Source: JAWXBT01 sp964523015 (GTDB lineage: Bacteria; Bdellovibrionota_C; UBA2361; J135). Taken from it: a stretch of DNA of 39,792 nucleotides. The notes beneath the pieces were generated by a model, which saw only the letters and a list, made by a program, of their open reading frames with translations, was not told where the DNA came from and ran no database searches. The stretch lies in the NCBI GenBank assembly GCA_964523015.1, contig CAZFXN010000024.1, forward strand, positions 1-39,792. The letters are read 5' to 3'. This document shows, piece by piece, positions 1 through 8,303 of this stretch. Each line of letters starts with the position of its first letter. Position 1 is the stretch's first letter. The position numbers and the translations under genes were made by a program.

Positions 1-70
1 AATCAAACTTTCACGATAAACAAGTGGTTACAAAAAGTTATTTGTATGGCGTGATAAGTGGTTCCCTGTT

Positions 71-100
71 TTGACTTTTCCCTAGGGATAAAAGTATGTT
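71..100 (+). promoter_or_regulatory. candidate sigma70 promoter for the act operon
   Basis: TTGACT at 71-76 (5 of 6 to consensus) and TATGTT at 95-100 (4 of 6) are separated by 18 bp, about 50 bp upstream of actA. It is the only reasonable hexamer pair I see before the operon. The -10 is mediocre, so this is a candidate only. Confidence 0.35.
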
Positions 101-147
101 GCGCCCATAAACCTAAGATTGTTTTGGACCTGAGGCTGTCGAGTTAA

Positions 148-885
148 ATGAAAAGTGTATTCCGTTTCACTGTGTGGGCTCTATCTTTATGCCTATTGTC
201 GTATCCGCTAGTTACGATGACTCCATTATTATTGGCGGCAGAGGATCAGGCTGCACAGGAGCAAGCTACCACTCCTAATAATGCCACTCCTACCGAGGCC
301 ACTCCTACCAACACCACCTCTACCAACACCGCCTCTACTAATTCCAGCACTAAGCCTGAGCTAGATGTCAGAGCCGGGGTTTGGAACAATGGTCAAGCGG
401 CAATCTGGGATCTCGATATTATTGATCACTATAGATTCTCCGGATTTCCTGAGCGTGCTCGTGGGTATAAACCAGAGCAACCAATTAATTTTAGTCACAA
501 ATTACATGTTGGCGATCTTAAGATGGAGTGTCAGTTCTGTCACTGGACTGTAGACAAGAGTGCTTTCGCTGCGATCCCTGAAGAGGAGACCTGTATGGGG
601 TGTCACGGCGTGCTAGTCAGCAAGCAATCTCCTGAGATCGATAAGTTGAAAAAATACTGGGCTGATGGAGAGCCTGTTCCTTGGGAAAAAGTTCACGTTA
701 TGCCAGACCACGTTCAATTTAATCACAAGCGCCATGTTAAGGCTGGAGTTACTTGCCAAGAGTGTCATGGACAGGTTCCTCAGATGGAGGTGGTAGAGCG
801 TGCGTCCTCAATGAAGATGGGCTGGTGTTTAGATTGTCACAGAGGTCGCGGCACAAGTATAGATTGTTCGGTTTGTCATAAGTAG
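148..885 (+). CDS. actA: Alternative complex III subunit ActA, pentaheme cytochrome c
   Basis: This is the periplasmic multiheme subunit of alternative complex III, which carries electrons from the iron-sulfur subunit towards the monoheme cytochrome or oxidase. The 245-residue protein has an N-terminal hydrophobic signal/anchor (about residues 5-30), a Thr/Asn/Pro-rich low-complexity linker (about 40-70), and then five CXXCH heme motifs starting at C128, C149, C203, C227 and C240. Five hemes and this length match the ActA family, and the following five genes are the rest of the complex in the usual order. Several non-motif histidines (for example in NFSHK and NHKRH) are typical distal heme ligands in this family. 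A GAGG about 12 nt upstream may serve the ATG at 148. The Thr/Asn linker is variable, simple sequence and is probably not functionally constrained. Confidence 0.93.
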   Translation: MKSVFRFTVWALSLCLLSYPLVTMTPLLLAAEDQAAQEQATTPNNATPTEATPTNTTSTNTASTNSSTKPELDVRAGVWNNGQAAIWDLDIIDHYRFSGFPERARGYKPEQPINFSHKLHVGDLKMECQFCHWTVDKSAFAAIPEEETCMGCHGVLVSKQSPEIDKLKKYWADGEPVPWEKVHVMPDHVQFNHKRHVKAGVTCQECHGQVPQMEVVERASSMKMGWCLDCHRGRGTSIDCSVCHK

Positions 886-967
886 TAATGACGAATGGTT
901 CGTAGTGGCATTGTAGTGAAACTGCAGTAGAAATTTAGTGGAATTTTAGACTGATTACGGAAAGTAA

Positions 968-3900
968 ATGATGGACGTAAAAAGCGAAGAAAAAGTGAGC
1001 GAAGAAAAAGTGAGTGAAGAGAAAGTGAGTGAAGAGAAAGTGAACCAAGAAAACAACGGGATTTCGCGCCGTAAGTTTTTAAAGATCTTAGGACAGACTT
1101 CTGCTCTTGGTGCGGTTGGTTGCGGTAACAGCTCTGCGCAAAAGATCCTGCCCTATGTTAAAGCGCAAGATAATCAGATTAAGGGAGTTTCTGTTTGGTA
1201 CAATACGACTTGTACTGAGTGTGATGCTGGTTGCGGTATCCAGGTAAGAACTCGTGAGGGACGAGCTATTAAGATTGAGGGAAATTCAAATAATCCGATC
1301 AATCGTGGTGGTGTTTGTGCGATCGGACATTCTGCTCTTCAAAACATGTACGATCCGGATCGGATAAGACAGCCACTTGTTTCTAAGGCTGGCCGAACTG
1401 CTGATTTCCAAGCGGTGACTTGGGATGAGGGAATTTCAAAACTTGTTGGTCGATTAAAGCCTAAGTCTGACCCTAAGTCTGCCCCTAAGACAGGTAAAGT
1501 TGCTTATCTTGGGAATCCAAAATCAGGAGCACTTGCTGGCCTGATCAAAGATTTCTGTGATGAGAGTGATGTTATTTACGTGCCATATAATACTGTAAGT
1601 AATGCTGCCGAAGCTAAAGCGAGTGAATTAGCATTTGGGACAGCAGGAATTCCTACCTACGATCTAGAAAAAGCTGATGTAATCCTTAATTTTGGTACTG
1701 ATTTCTTAGAAACTTGGATATCTCCATGTGAGTATGCTCGTGGTTGGGCTGATGCTAGACGTAAGAAAAAGCCGTGTCGAGTTGTACATGTTGAGCCAAG
1801 ATTATCTTTAACTGGAGCAAATGCTGATACCTGGCTTATGGCCAATCCTGGATCAGAGATTCGACTTGCTTTGGCAGTTCTAAAACTCTTAGTAGAGCGC
1901 GGTAAAGGATCAGGGCTTAGTGATGAGGTCATGGCTAAGATCCGACGGCTTACATCCTCAGTAACTTTAGACGGTGTTGTTAAGCAGACTGGGATCGCTA
2001 AGGATCGAATCTTAGTCGTTGCTGAACATCTTTTTGAAGCTAAACATTCACTAGTGTTAGCTGGTGGAGCATCCGCATCAACTGAATCACCATTACCATT
2101 AATGGTTGCAGCTAATTTTATAAATCTTGTGTTAGGAAATGTTGGTAGCACGGTAAATATTGCCGCAGTGAGACAGGCAACTGGTGGGGATCTCAAAGCC
2201 GTTCAAGATCTTATCGCGAAGATGAAAAAGGGCGAGATTGAAACTCTGATCGTTGACGGATCAAATCCACTTTTTAATTTGCCTCCAAGTTTTGAGTTCG
2301 GATACGGCATTAAAAAAGTTCAGATGATCGTAAGTTTGGCTTCTCATATTGATGAGACCACACATGAAGCTCATCTGATATTGCCGACAAGTACAGGGTT
2401 AGAGAGCTGGGGCGATGTAGATTCTACCGATGGAATTTACGGATTAATTCAGCCTGTAATGAAGCCAGTTTTTGATACTAAAGGTCACGGCGATCTGTTA
2501 ATAGAGATTTCTAGAAAAGCTGGGAAAGATGGCGTTGCTCGTGGCCATGATACATTTCTAAATTTGCTGAAAGAGCGATGGCAGGGGATTCATACTAAGT
2601 CAGGTAGTGGAAAGCTATTTAACACCTTTTGGCTAGAGAGTGTTGAGCAAGGTGGATATTTCAAAGATAGAAGTAAAGCGGATCCTGTTTCAGTAAGAGT
2701 GCAGGACGCTGCTTTTAGTTTTAATTTTGATGTTGCTAACTTCGGTGATGACAAGAGCACTGATGAGGATACATTGGTTCTGTTGCCGTATCCTTCAGTC
2801 AGAAGTTTTGATGGTCGTTCGGCCAATCGTCCATGGTTGCTAGAGATTCCAGATCCGATGAGTCAGATCTCTTGGGATTCTTGGGTAGAGATTCATTCAT
2901 CTACTGCAAAAAAACACGGCATCGCTAAGGACGACATAGTTACAGTAAGAAATTTTTATGGTGAGATAAATGTCGGTGTTGTTATTACCGATCATATTCA
3001 TCCTGGAGTTGTTGCTTGTCCTATCGGGCATGGTCATACCGCTTACGGACGTTTCGCTGAGGGAAATGGCGGCAATGTCATGCAGCTTCTTTCTCCTAAG
3101 GTAACTGATGGTGTTGGATCTCTTGCACTTTTCTCTACTAAGGTAAGTATCCGTCGTGGACGTGGCAAAATAGAACTAGCCAACGTTCAAGGTAGTGATA
3201 GTCAGATGGGTAGAGACTTAGCAAAGACTACATATCTTGGAGCTACTGGGGCAGCGGTGCATGCTGCGTCAGATCANNNNNNNNNNNNNNNNNNNNNNNN
3301 NNNNNNNNNNNNNNNNNNNNNNNNNNNNNNNNNNNNNNNNNNNNNNNNNNNNNNNNNNNNNNNNNNNNNNNNNNNNCAAAGACTACATATCTTGGAGCTA
3401 CTGGGGCAGCGGTGCATGCTGCGTCAGATCACGGACATGGTGGCGATCATGGTGGCGGACATGGTGGCGGTCATCATGAACCAAAACAGATGTACACTCA
3501 AAGAGAGCATCCTATTTACAAATGGGGTATGGCAGTTGATTTGGCTGCTTGTACTGGATGTAGTGCCTGTGTAGTTGCCTGTTTTGCTGAGAATAATATT
3601 CCAGTTGTTGGACGTAAGGCCGTAGCTCAAGGTCGTGAGATGGCCTGGCTTAGAATTGAGAGATATTACGACACTGTTCATACTGAATCAGGTGGCGAGG
3701 AGCTTCATGTTTCGTTTCTACCGATGATGTGTCAGCACTGTGGTAACGCACCATGTGAGCCGGTATGTCCAGTTTATGCAACGTACCATAGTGAGGAAGG
3801 ACTAAACGTAATGGTTTATAACCGTTGCGTCGGTACACGATATTGTTCAAACAACTGCTCTTATAAAGTACGTCGATTTAACTGGGGAGAGGTTGATTTT

Positions 3901-4227
3901 CCAGAGCCACTTAACTGGCAATTAAATCCTGATGTAACTCCACGTAGCGTTGGCGTGATGGAGAAATGCACGTTCTGTGTTCAGAGAATTACCGAAGCAA
4001 AAGACACAGCAAAAGATTTAGGTCGTTTGGTAGAGGATGGTGAGATTAAACCAGCTTGTGTCCAGAGTTGTCCAACACAGGCACTTACTTTTGGAAACCT
4101 GAACGATCCAAAGAGTACGGTTAGTAAGTTGAGTCATGATCATAGAGCTTACAAGGTTCTGAATCATCACCTAAATACTCAGCCAGCAATAAGTTATCTT
4201 GAAGATCAAAAGTATAGGGAAGTATAG
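968..4227 (+). CDS. actB: Alternative complex III subunit ActB, MoCo-like plus iron-sulfur protein (interrupted by an assembly gap)
   Basis: ActB is the large electron-transfer subunit of alternative complex III, with an N-terminal domain related to molybdopterin oxidoreductases and a C-terminal ferredoxin-like domain. The start lies at 968 (ATGATG). A tandem SEEKV tract is followed by a twin-arginine signal (SRRKFLK, R34-R35). C52 is a possible lipidation site, though the lipobox (AVGC) is weak. The first domain keeps C82, C85, C89 and C117 (CX2CX3CX27C), a typical [4Fe-4S] site. After the gap come a His/Gly-rich linker and 15 cysteines in four clusters, as expected for three [4Fe-4S] and one [3Fe-4S]. 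Two apparent reading frames, ending at 3574 and starting at 3412, result from 100 Ns flanked by an identical 55-bp overlap. Collapsing the overlap (968-3276 joined to 3432-4227) restores one frame of 1034 residues. The stop is 3 bp before actC. Confidence 0.92.
983..1042 (+). repeat. 15-bp tandem repeat x4 in the start of actB
   Basis: Four consecutive 15-bp units (983-997, 998-1012, 1013-1027, 1028-1042) encode SEEKV four times, ahead of the twin-arginine motif. Only a few synonymous third-position changes separate the units, which points to recent duplication. Confidence 0.9.
1460..1489 (+). repeat. 12-bp tandem repeat x2.5 inside actB
   Basis: CCTAAGTCTGAC at 1460-1471 is followed by CCTAAGTCTGCC at 1472-1483 and CCTAAG at 1484-1489. 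It encodes a Pro-Lys-Ser run in what is probably a surface loop of the molybdopterin-like domain. Confidence 0.8.
3222..3431 (+). repeat. Exact 55-bp duplication flanking the 100-N gap
   Basis: Bases 3222-3276 and 3377-3431 are identical over 55 bp, with only Ns between them. Both copies sit in the same codon phase, so merging them restores a continuous actB frame. This is best explained as two contigs that share one terminal k-mer of 55 and were scaffolded without merging, rather than as a real duplication. Confidence 0.88.
3277..3376. other. Assembly gap, 100 Ns
   Basis: An exact run of 100 Ns inside actB. The round length suggests a placeholder, not a measured distance. The true missing sequence may be zero, or negative because the flanks overlap. 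Confidence 0.97.
3433..3480 (+). repeat. 12-bp tandem repeat encoding the His/Gly linker of ActB
   Basis: GGACATGGTGGC at 3433-3444, GATCATGGTGGC at 3445-3456 and GGACATGGTGGC at 3457-3468 are followed by a diverged unit to 3480. The units encode HGG/HGGG steps in the linker between the two ActB domains. The array starts 2 bp after the duplicated contig end, so copy-number variation here probably broke the assembly. Confidence 0.85.
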
Positions 4228-4230
4228 GCG

Positions 4231-5604
4231 ATGGGGAACGTACAGTCTCATAGTGATAAGCCTCATAGTGATAAGCCTCATAGCGAGAAAGAGATAAGCT
4301 ACGCACGAGTAACTGAGCTCGTGCTTAACATGTTAAAGCCGCCAGGTGCTGGCTGGTACGCTTTGTTTTTTACCTGCATGTCGGCATTTTTATGGGGAGC
4401 AGTCTCTTGGACTATTCAGATCCTTGATGGTCTTATAGTTTCTGGTCTCAGTCATCCGATCGGTTGGGGTGTTTACATTACTAACTTCGTGTTTTGGGTT
4501 GGTATTGCTCACTCAGGTACTTTGATCTCGGCGGTACTGTTTTTATTCCGTGCAAAATTTAGGATGCCGATTTATCGATTGTCGGAAGCGATGACAGTTT
4601 TTGCTGTTTTAACAGCCGGACTTTTCCCGCTTATCCACGTTGGACGACCTTGGTTTGCTTACTGGTTGTTGCCGTATCCAAATGAGAGAGCGCTTTGGCC
4701 AAACTTTAGATCTCCGCTTCTTTGGGACGTGTTTGCTGTTTCGACATACCTAACAGTTTCTACAACATTCTTTATTGTTGGACTTATTCCAGATATCGCG
4801 GTTGCTCGTGATAAAGCGAAAACAAAATTTAGAAAAATGCTGTACTCATTAACTGCACTTGGCTGGACTGGAAGTAATTCTCAGTGGAAGCATTACATGT
4901 CGGCATATCTTTTCTTCGCTGCACTAGCAACTCCTCTTGTAGTTTCAGTACATAGCGTTGTGTCCTGGGACTTCGCCGTAGCTCTTGTGCCTGGATGGCA
5001 TGCGACGATCTTTCCGCCATACTTTGTGGCTGGTGCGATCTTCTCCGGTGTTGGCATGGTGCTAACCTTAATTATTCCACTTAGAAAAGTTTTTCATCTA
5101 GAGGAATTAATTACCCCGTTTCACTTTGATGGAATGGTAAAGTTAATCCTTTTAACCAGCGGCATTGTTAGTTACGCCTACATAACAGAGTTCTATGTAG
5201 CCTGGTTTAGTAATAATATGTTTGAGCGGTTTCAGTTTTGGTTTAGACCATTTGGAGATTTTAAGCTGGCGTTTTGGGGCATGACGATGTGTAATTGCAT
5301 TATTCCTCTGACCCTTTGGGTGCCATCACTTCGTCGAAACATTACCTATCTTTTTATCGTTTCGTTATTAATTAACGTAGGTATGTGGCTTGAGCGGTTT
5401 AACATTATCTTTACATCATTAGCTCGTGAATTTATTCCAGCTGCTTGGGGTGGATATAACTTCTCTTGGGTTGAGGTTGGAATAACTGTTGGAGCGTTTG
5501 GTTGGTTCGGCATGTACATGTGTCTGTTTATTAAATTTTTCCCGGCGGTTTCAATTGTAGAAATTAAAGAGTTAATAACTCCGCCAGTTAGAAAAAAGAG
5601 TTAG
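4231..5604 (+). CDS. actC: Alternative complex III subunit ActC, NrfD-like quinol-interacting membrane protein
   Basis: ActC is an integral membrane subunit of the NrfD/PsrC family that, with ActB, forms the quinol-oxidising site of alternative complex III. The 457-residue protein begins with a hydrophilic, repeated HSDKP-type segment (residues 6-21). About ten hydrophobic membrane spans follow, with family-like signatures such as WVGIAHSGTLISA in an early helix and HVGRPWFAYW in the next loop. The ATG lies 3 bp after the actB stop, so the pair is very likely translationally coupled. The length fits ActC (about 450-480). ActF downstream is a paralogue. The short N-terminal repeat is probably not functional. 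The assignment is firm from fold, order and motifs. Confidence 0.92.
   Translation: MGNVQSHSDKPHSDKPHSEKEISYARVTELVLNMLKPPGAGWYALFFTCMSAFLWGAVSWTIQILDGLIVSGLSHPIGWGVYITNFVFWVGIAHSGTLISAVLFLFRAKFRMPIYRLSEAMTVFAVLTAGLFPLIHVGRPWFAYWLLPYPNERALWPNFRSPLLWDVFAVSTYLTVSTTFFIVGLIPDIAVARDKAKTKFRKMLYSLTALGWTGSNSQWKHYMSAYLFFAALATPLVVSVHSVVSWDFAVALVPGWHATIFPPYFVAGAIFSGVGMVLTLIIPLRKVFHLEELITPFHFDGMVKLILLTSGIVSYAYITEFYVAWFSNNMFERFQFWFRPFGDFKLAFWGMTMCNCIIPLTLWVPSLRRNITYLFIVSLLINVGMWLERFNIIFTSLAREFIPAAWGGYNFSWVEVGITVGAFGWFGMYMCLFIKFFPAVSIVEIKELITPPVRKKS
4249..4293 (+). repeat. 15-bp tandem repeat x3 in the start of actC
   Basis: CATAGTGATAAGCCT occurs at 4249-4263 and 4264-4278, followed by a diverged third unit at 4279-4293. 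It encodes HSDKP, HSDKP, HSEKE in the hydrophilic leader before the first membrane helix. Confidence 0.85.
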
Positions 5605-5612
5605 AAAAAAGA
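5587..5612 (+). repeat. 13-bp direct repeat across the actC stop codon
   Basis: GTTAGAAAAAAGA occurs twice in tandem (5587-5599 and 5600-5612), with a partial third copy after it. The repeat spans the end of actC, so it may have duplicated the stop-codon region. Confidence 0.75.
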
Positions 5613-5673
5613 ACTAGAAACAGTGGAGCGAAAAAAAGCCCAGGTAGTCACTAGAATTTGAGGAGAGTTTACG

Positions 5674-6186
5674 ATGAGAGGAAATAAGGCAGTAGTTGGC
5701 GTCTATACTTATATGGACGATCTACTTAACACGGTTGCCAAGATGAAAGATAAGGGGATGGACTACGTTGTCTATTCTCCTATGGCTCGTCATGAGATCG
5801 AGAGTGCCACGATGCCAGAGAAGAGTAATGTTCGCAGATTTACCTTAGTTGGTGGAATTGTCGGATGTATCAGTGGTTGGTCTTTGGCGATTCTTTGCTC
5901 TCTAGATTGGCCGATGAGAACTGGTGCAAAGGACATAGTCTCTTTACCTGCATTTTTCGTAATCGGATATGAATTAACCATTCTATTTGCTGCACTTGCA
6001 ACGTTTCTCGGTATTTTACATTTTTGTAAATTGCCAGATCTTTTTAGAAAGGTTGGATTTGATCCAAGATTTACTGATGATAAATTTGGTTTAGTAGTTG
6101 GTGCTGATGACAATGAAGTTGATGGAGTAAAAAAGACACTCCTTGATTCTGGAGCAGACGAAGTGACGGTTAAAGATGGAATGTAG
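5674..6186 (+). CDS. actD: Alternative complex III subunit ActD (DUF3341)
   Basis: ActD is a small membrane subunit of alternative complex III. The 170-residue protein has a soluble N-terminal part of about 60 residues (KAVVGVYTYMDDLLNTVAKM, a ferredoxin-like fold in this family). Two membrane helices follow (about residues 59-78 and 93-117), joined by a short Trp-Pro loop. A soluble C-terminal tail (about 125-170) completes it. Size, topology and position between actC and actE match DUF3341. A clear Shine-Dalgarno (GAGGAG at about 5660) precedes the ATG. The family has no known redox cofactor and I see no cysteine motif. It probably acts structurally. Confidence 0.9.
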   Translation: MRGNKAVVGVYTYMDDLLNTVAKMKDKGMDYVVYSPMARHEIESATMPEKSNVRRFTLVGGIVGCISGWSLAILCSLDWPMRTGAKDIVSLPAFFVIGYELTILFAALATFLGILHFCKLPDLFRKVGFDPRFTDDKFGLVVGADDNEVDGVKKTLLDSGADEVTVKDGM

Positions 6187-6231
6187 TTTAGTTTAGTTTA
6201 GTTTTGTTGCAGATTTCGTTATGGAGAGGGC

Positions 6232-6777
6232 ATGATTAAGTTTTCTAAAGTTTTTTTAAAAGTTGTCGTAATCTTAGTTGGCATTTGCTGTGTTGGTTTT
6301 TTCAGCCTGTCGATTAGCGCGCATGCATTGCCATTTAATGATGATATGGCAAAGACCCCGGCTCTTGTTACAGGAAGGATCGCAAGATCTGCACCAGCGG
6401 ATTCTGTTTCAATTGGATCTCTTAAAGATCGAGTTGCTTCAAAAGAGGAGGCTCTCAAATTAACCAATCCAAATGGAAGTGATTTAAGTCATGTAAAAAA
6501 TGGCAAACGGTTATTTGCAGTAAACTGCACCCCATGTCACGGCACATTTACTGAAACAGGAGTTGAGCCATCGCCAGTAATGGCAAAAACCATTATGCCA
6601 GGGCCTGATCTTGGTGTGTCCGCATATGCAGATAGACCAGATGGATTATTTTACGGCACGATCCATTTTGGTGGATTAGCGGTAATGCCAAGAGTTGGAT
6701 TTAAACTCTCTGCCAAGGAGACTTGGGATATAGTTTCGTACATTAGATCGGTACAGAATAATAGAAAGGCACAATAG
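6232..6777 (+). CDS. actE: Alternative complex III subunit ActE, monoheme cytochrome c
   Basis: ActE is the periplasmic monoheme cytochrome c subunit, which takes electrons from ActA and passes them to the terminal acceptor. The 181-residue protein has a strongly hydrophobic N-terminal segment (about residues 8-32) that ends in an SAHA-like signal-peptidase context. A single heme motif, CTPCH, spans C99-H103. A plausible sixth ligand methionine lies in the AVMPRVGF segment near residue 145. Family members are often lipidated. Here C19-C20 lie inside the hydrophobic stretch without a convincing lipobox, so anchoring is uncertain. A GGAGAGG just upstream serves the ATG at 6232. Its place between actD and actF supports the call. 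Confidence 0.9.
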   Translation: MIKFSKVFLKVVVILVGICCVGFFSLSISAHALPFNDDMAKTPALVTGRIARSAPADSVSIGSLKDRVASKEEALKLTNPNGSDLSHVKNGKRLFAVNCTPCHGTFTETGVEPSPVMAKTIMPGPDLGVSAYADRPDGLFYGTIHFGGLAVMPRVGFKLSAKETWDIVSYIRSVQNNRKAQ

Positions 6778-6826
6778 AAAAACACAGTAGAAAGTAAAAT
6801 AGAAAGGCAAAATAAAAAGCACTAAT
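6763..6826 (+). repeat. Degenerate 13-bp tandem repeat x5 after actE
   Basis: Units AGAAAGGCACAAT (6763), AGAAAAACACAGT (6776), AGAAAGTAAAAT (6789), AGAAAGGCAAAAT (6801) and AAAAAGCACTAAT (6814) follow one another from the last actE codons into the spacer before actF. They are purine-rich simple sequence. No hairpin is visible. Confidence 0.7.
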
Positions 6827-6843
6827 AGTTAAATAGGTAAGAT

Positions 6844-8130
6844 ATGTCTCACATAGATCCACTAAACATAGATCCAGTAAAAGTAGCTAAGGCTGGGCCG
6901 GTAAAATTTGGTACAACATTTACGTCCATCTTTTATGCCCTTACATATTTTGGTGTTGGCATGTTTGGTTATGCCCTTATGGTTTATCCACATAATCTTT
7001 TGTGGGGTGCTTTTTACTCTAACGTAGTTTTTTGGATGGGCCTCTCTGTTGGTGCTGTAATGATTGCGGTAATTTTTCAGGTGGTGCACGCCAAATGGGC
7101 TCCCTCAGTTCGAAGATTAGCAGAAGCCAATGTTAGCTTTTTTCCATTTGCTTGGATGCTTTTAATGGCCTGCTACTTTGGTAGTCACGATCTTTTTACT
7201 TGGGGCCGAGCTCCAATGCCAGGTCGTGAGTGGTGGATGCAGCCTGAGTTTGTATTTGTTAGAAACGGTCTCTTACTTGGATTTTTATTTATCCTCTTAA
7301 CTAAGTTTGTTAGGTGGTCACTACGTCGTGATGTAGGATTAGCTCGTGAAGTAGGTGGCCAGAGTACTGATTGGCACAATGACTCCTATAATAGATTGGT
7401 CTCTGGTTGGAAGGGATCGGATGTTGAGGGGCCAGCCATCGAAGGGAAAATGGTTGTGATGGGCCCAATCTTGATAGCACTTTACGCAATCATATACTCT
7501 CTATTTGCCTTTGAGATGGTTATGGGGATGGACGCCGTATTTTTCTCAAACATGTTCGGCGGTTTTATGTTTGTTGGGAATATCTATGCCGGATGGGCGG
7601 TGCTTGCTATCTGGATTGTTTTTCTCAAAAGTAAAGATGCAAATTTCAATTTGATGGCTGGTAAGCAGCAGTTGCACGATCTTGGAAAGCTAACTTTTGG
7701 ATTCACTGTGCTTTGGGCATATCTTTTCTTTTCACAGTTTCTACCAATTTGGTACGGCAACATGCCTGAGGAGACCCAGTGGTTTATCGTAAGAACTAGG
7801 GACCTTCCGTGGAAGGCACTGACCTATACAGTTTTTGGCATGTGCTTTGTTTCCCCATTTATCATAATGCTAAGTCGGGATGTAAAAAGAACTGGATGTA
7901 CTCTCGCGATGGTCTGTTCAGTGATACTTTTCGGACTTTTTCTTGAAAGATATATCTTAATTATGCCTCAGATATCTGCATCAAGTATTCCTTTTGGAAT
8001 TATGGAGATATCATTTTTCCTAGGATTCCTAGGCGGATATGGGCTATGCATTAAGTACTTTATGGAGAAGTACCCACCAGTTGCGATGTCAGACCCTGCG
8101 GTTGAGGATTCGTTGGCGCACGCGCATTAG
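6844..8130 (+). CDS. actF: Alternative complex III subunit ActF, second NrfD-like membrane protein
   Basis: ActF is the second NrfD-type integral membrane subunit of alternative complex III, paralogous to ActC, and is proposed to contribute to proton translocation and quinol chemistry. The 428-residue protein has about ten hydrophobic spans. A polar N-terminal 20 residues precedes them, and a large polar loop (about residues 165-200) is rich in Trp, Asp and Arg. The length fits ActF (about 400-450). The start at 6844 has AGGTAAG a few bases upstream. It is the last gene of the operon: no cytochrome oxidase (cox/cta) genes follow, although they often do in other genomes. An accessory toxin-antitoxin patch comes next. 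Confidence 0.9.
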   Translation: MSHIDPLNIDPVKVAKAGPVKFGTTFTSIFYALTYFGVGMFGYALMVYPHNLLWGAFYSNVVFWMGLSVGAVMIAVIFQVVHAKWAPSVRRLAEANVSFFPFAWMLLMACYFGSHDLFTWGRAPMPGREWWMQPEFVFVRNGLLLGFLFILLTKFVRWSLRRDVGLAREVGGQSTDWHNDSYNRLVSGWKGSDVEGPAIEGKMVVMGPILIALYAIIYSLFAFEMVMGMDAVFFSNMFGGFMFVGNIYAGWAVLAIWIVFLKSKDANFNLMAGKQQLHDLGKLTFGFTVLWAYLFFSQFLPIWYGNMPEETQWFIVRTRDLPWKALTYTVFGMCFVSPFIIMLSRDVKRTGCTLAMVCSVILFGLFLERYILIMPQISASSIPFGIMEISFFLGFLGGYGLCIKYFMEKYPPVAMSDPAVEDSLAHAH

Positions 8131-8150
8131 GTAGCCCCATCATTTACCGC

Positions 8151-8179
8151 TTGCCGTTTAACGCGATCCGTTATATCAT
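8151..8179 (+). promoter_or_regulatory. candidate promoter of the higBA remnant
   Basis: TTGCCG at 8151-8156 and TATCAT at 8174-8179 (5 of 6 to TATAAT) are spaced by exactly 17 bp. Transcription would start near 8186, on or next to the higB remnant ATG, so the message may be nearly leaderless. Confidence 0.5.
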
Positions 8180-8185
8180 GTAGTT

Positions 8186-8296
8186 ATGATTCAAAGCTTC
8201 CGATGTAAAGATACTGAGAAAATCTTTAACTTGGAGCGATCAAGGAAATTTCCATCTGGACATTCCTTTAATGTGGAGATAGTGGATTATCACTAA
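8186..8296 (+). pseudogene. higB toxin remnant with an in-frame internal deletion
   Basis: A 36-codon frame starts MIQSFRCKDTEK and ends NVEIVDYH. HigB/RelE-family toxins (about 90 residues) typically start with a MIxSFxCKDTE-like stretch and end with VEIVDYH. Here the usual start (about 24 residues) joins the usual end (about 12 residues), with roughly 55-60 middle residues missing and the frame kept. The missing part holds the catalytic basic and aromatic residues of the RNase fold, so toxicity should be lost. The stop at 8294-8296 lies 7 bp before the intact higA start, the normal higB-higA arrangement. It could still make a small peptide. The family resemblance is from memory of consensus ends, not an alignment. 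Confidence 0.75.
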
Positions 8297-8303
8297 TATT
8301 AGT

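Noticed and set aside
1657..2196. 179-codon minus-strand open frame within actB
   Set aside because: Antisense shadow of a well-supported coding region, with no recognisable protein features.
3237..3574. Two overlapping genes, a truncated ActB and a separate ferredoxin-like protein starting at 3412
   Set aside because: Both frames are products of the 100-N gap and the exact 55-bp duplicated contig end. Collapsing the overlap gives one normal ActB.
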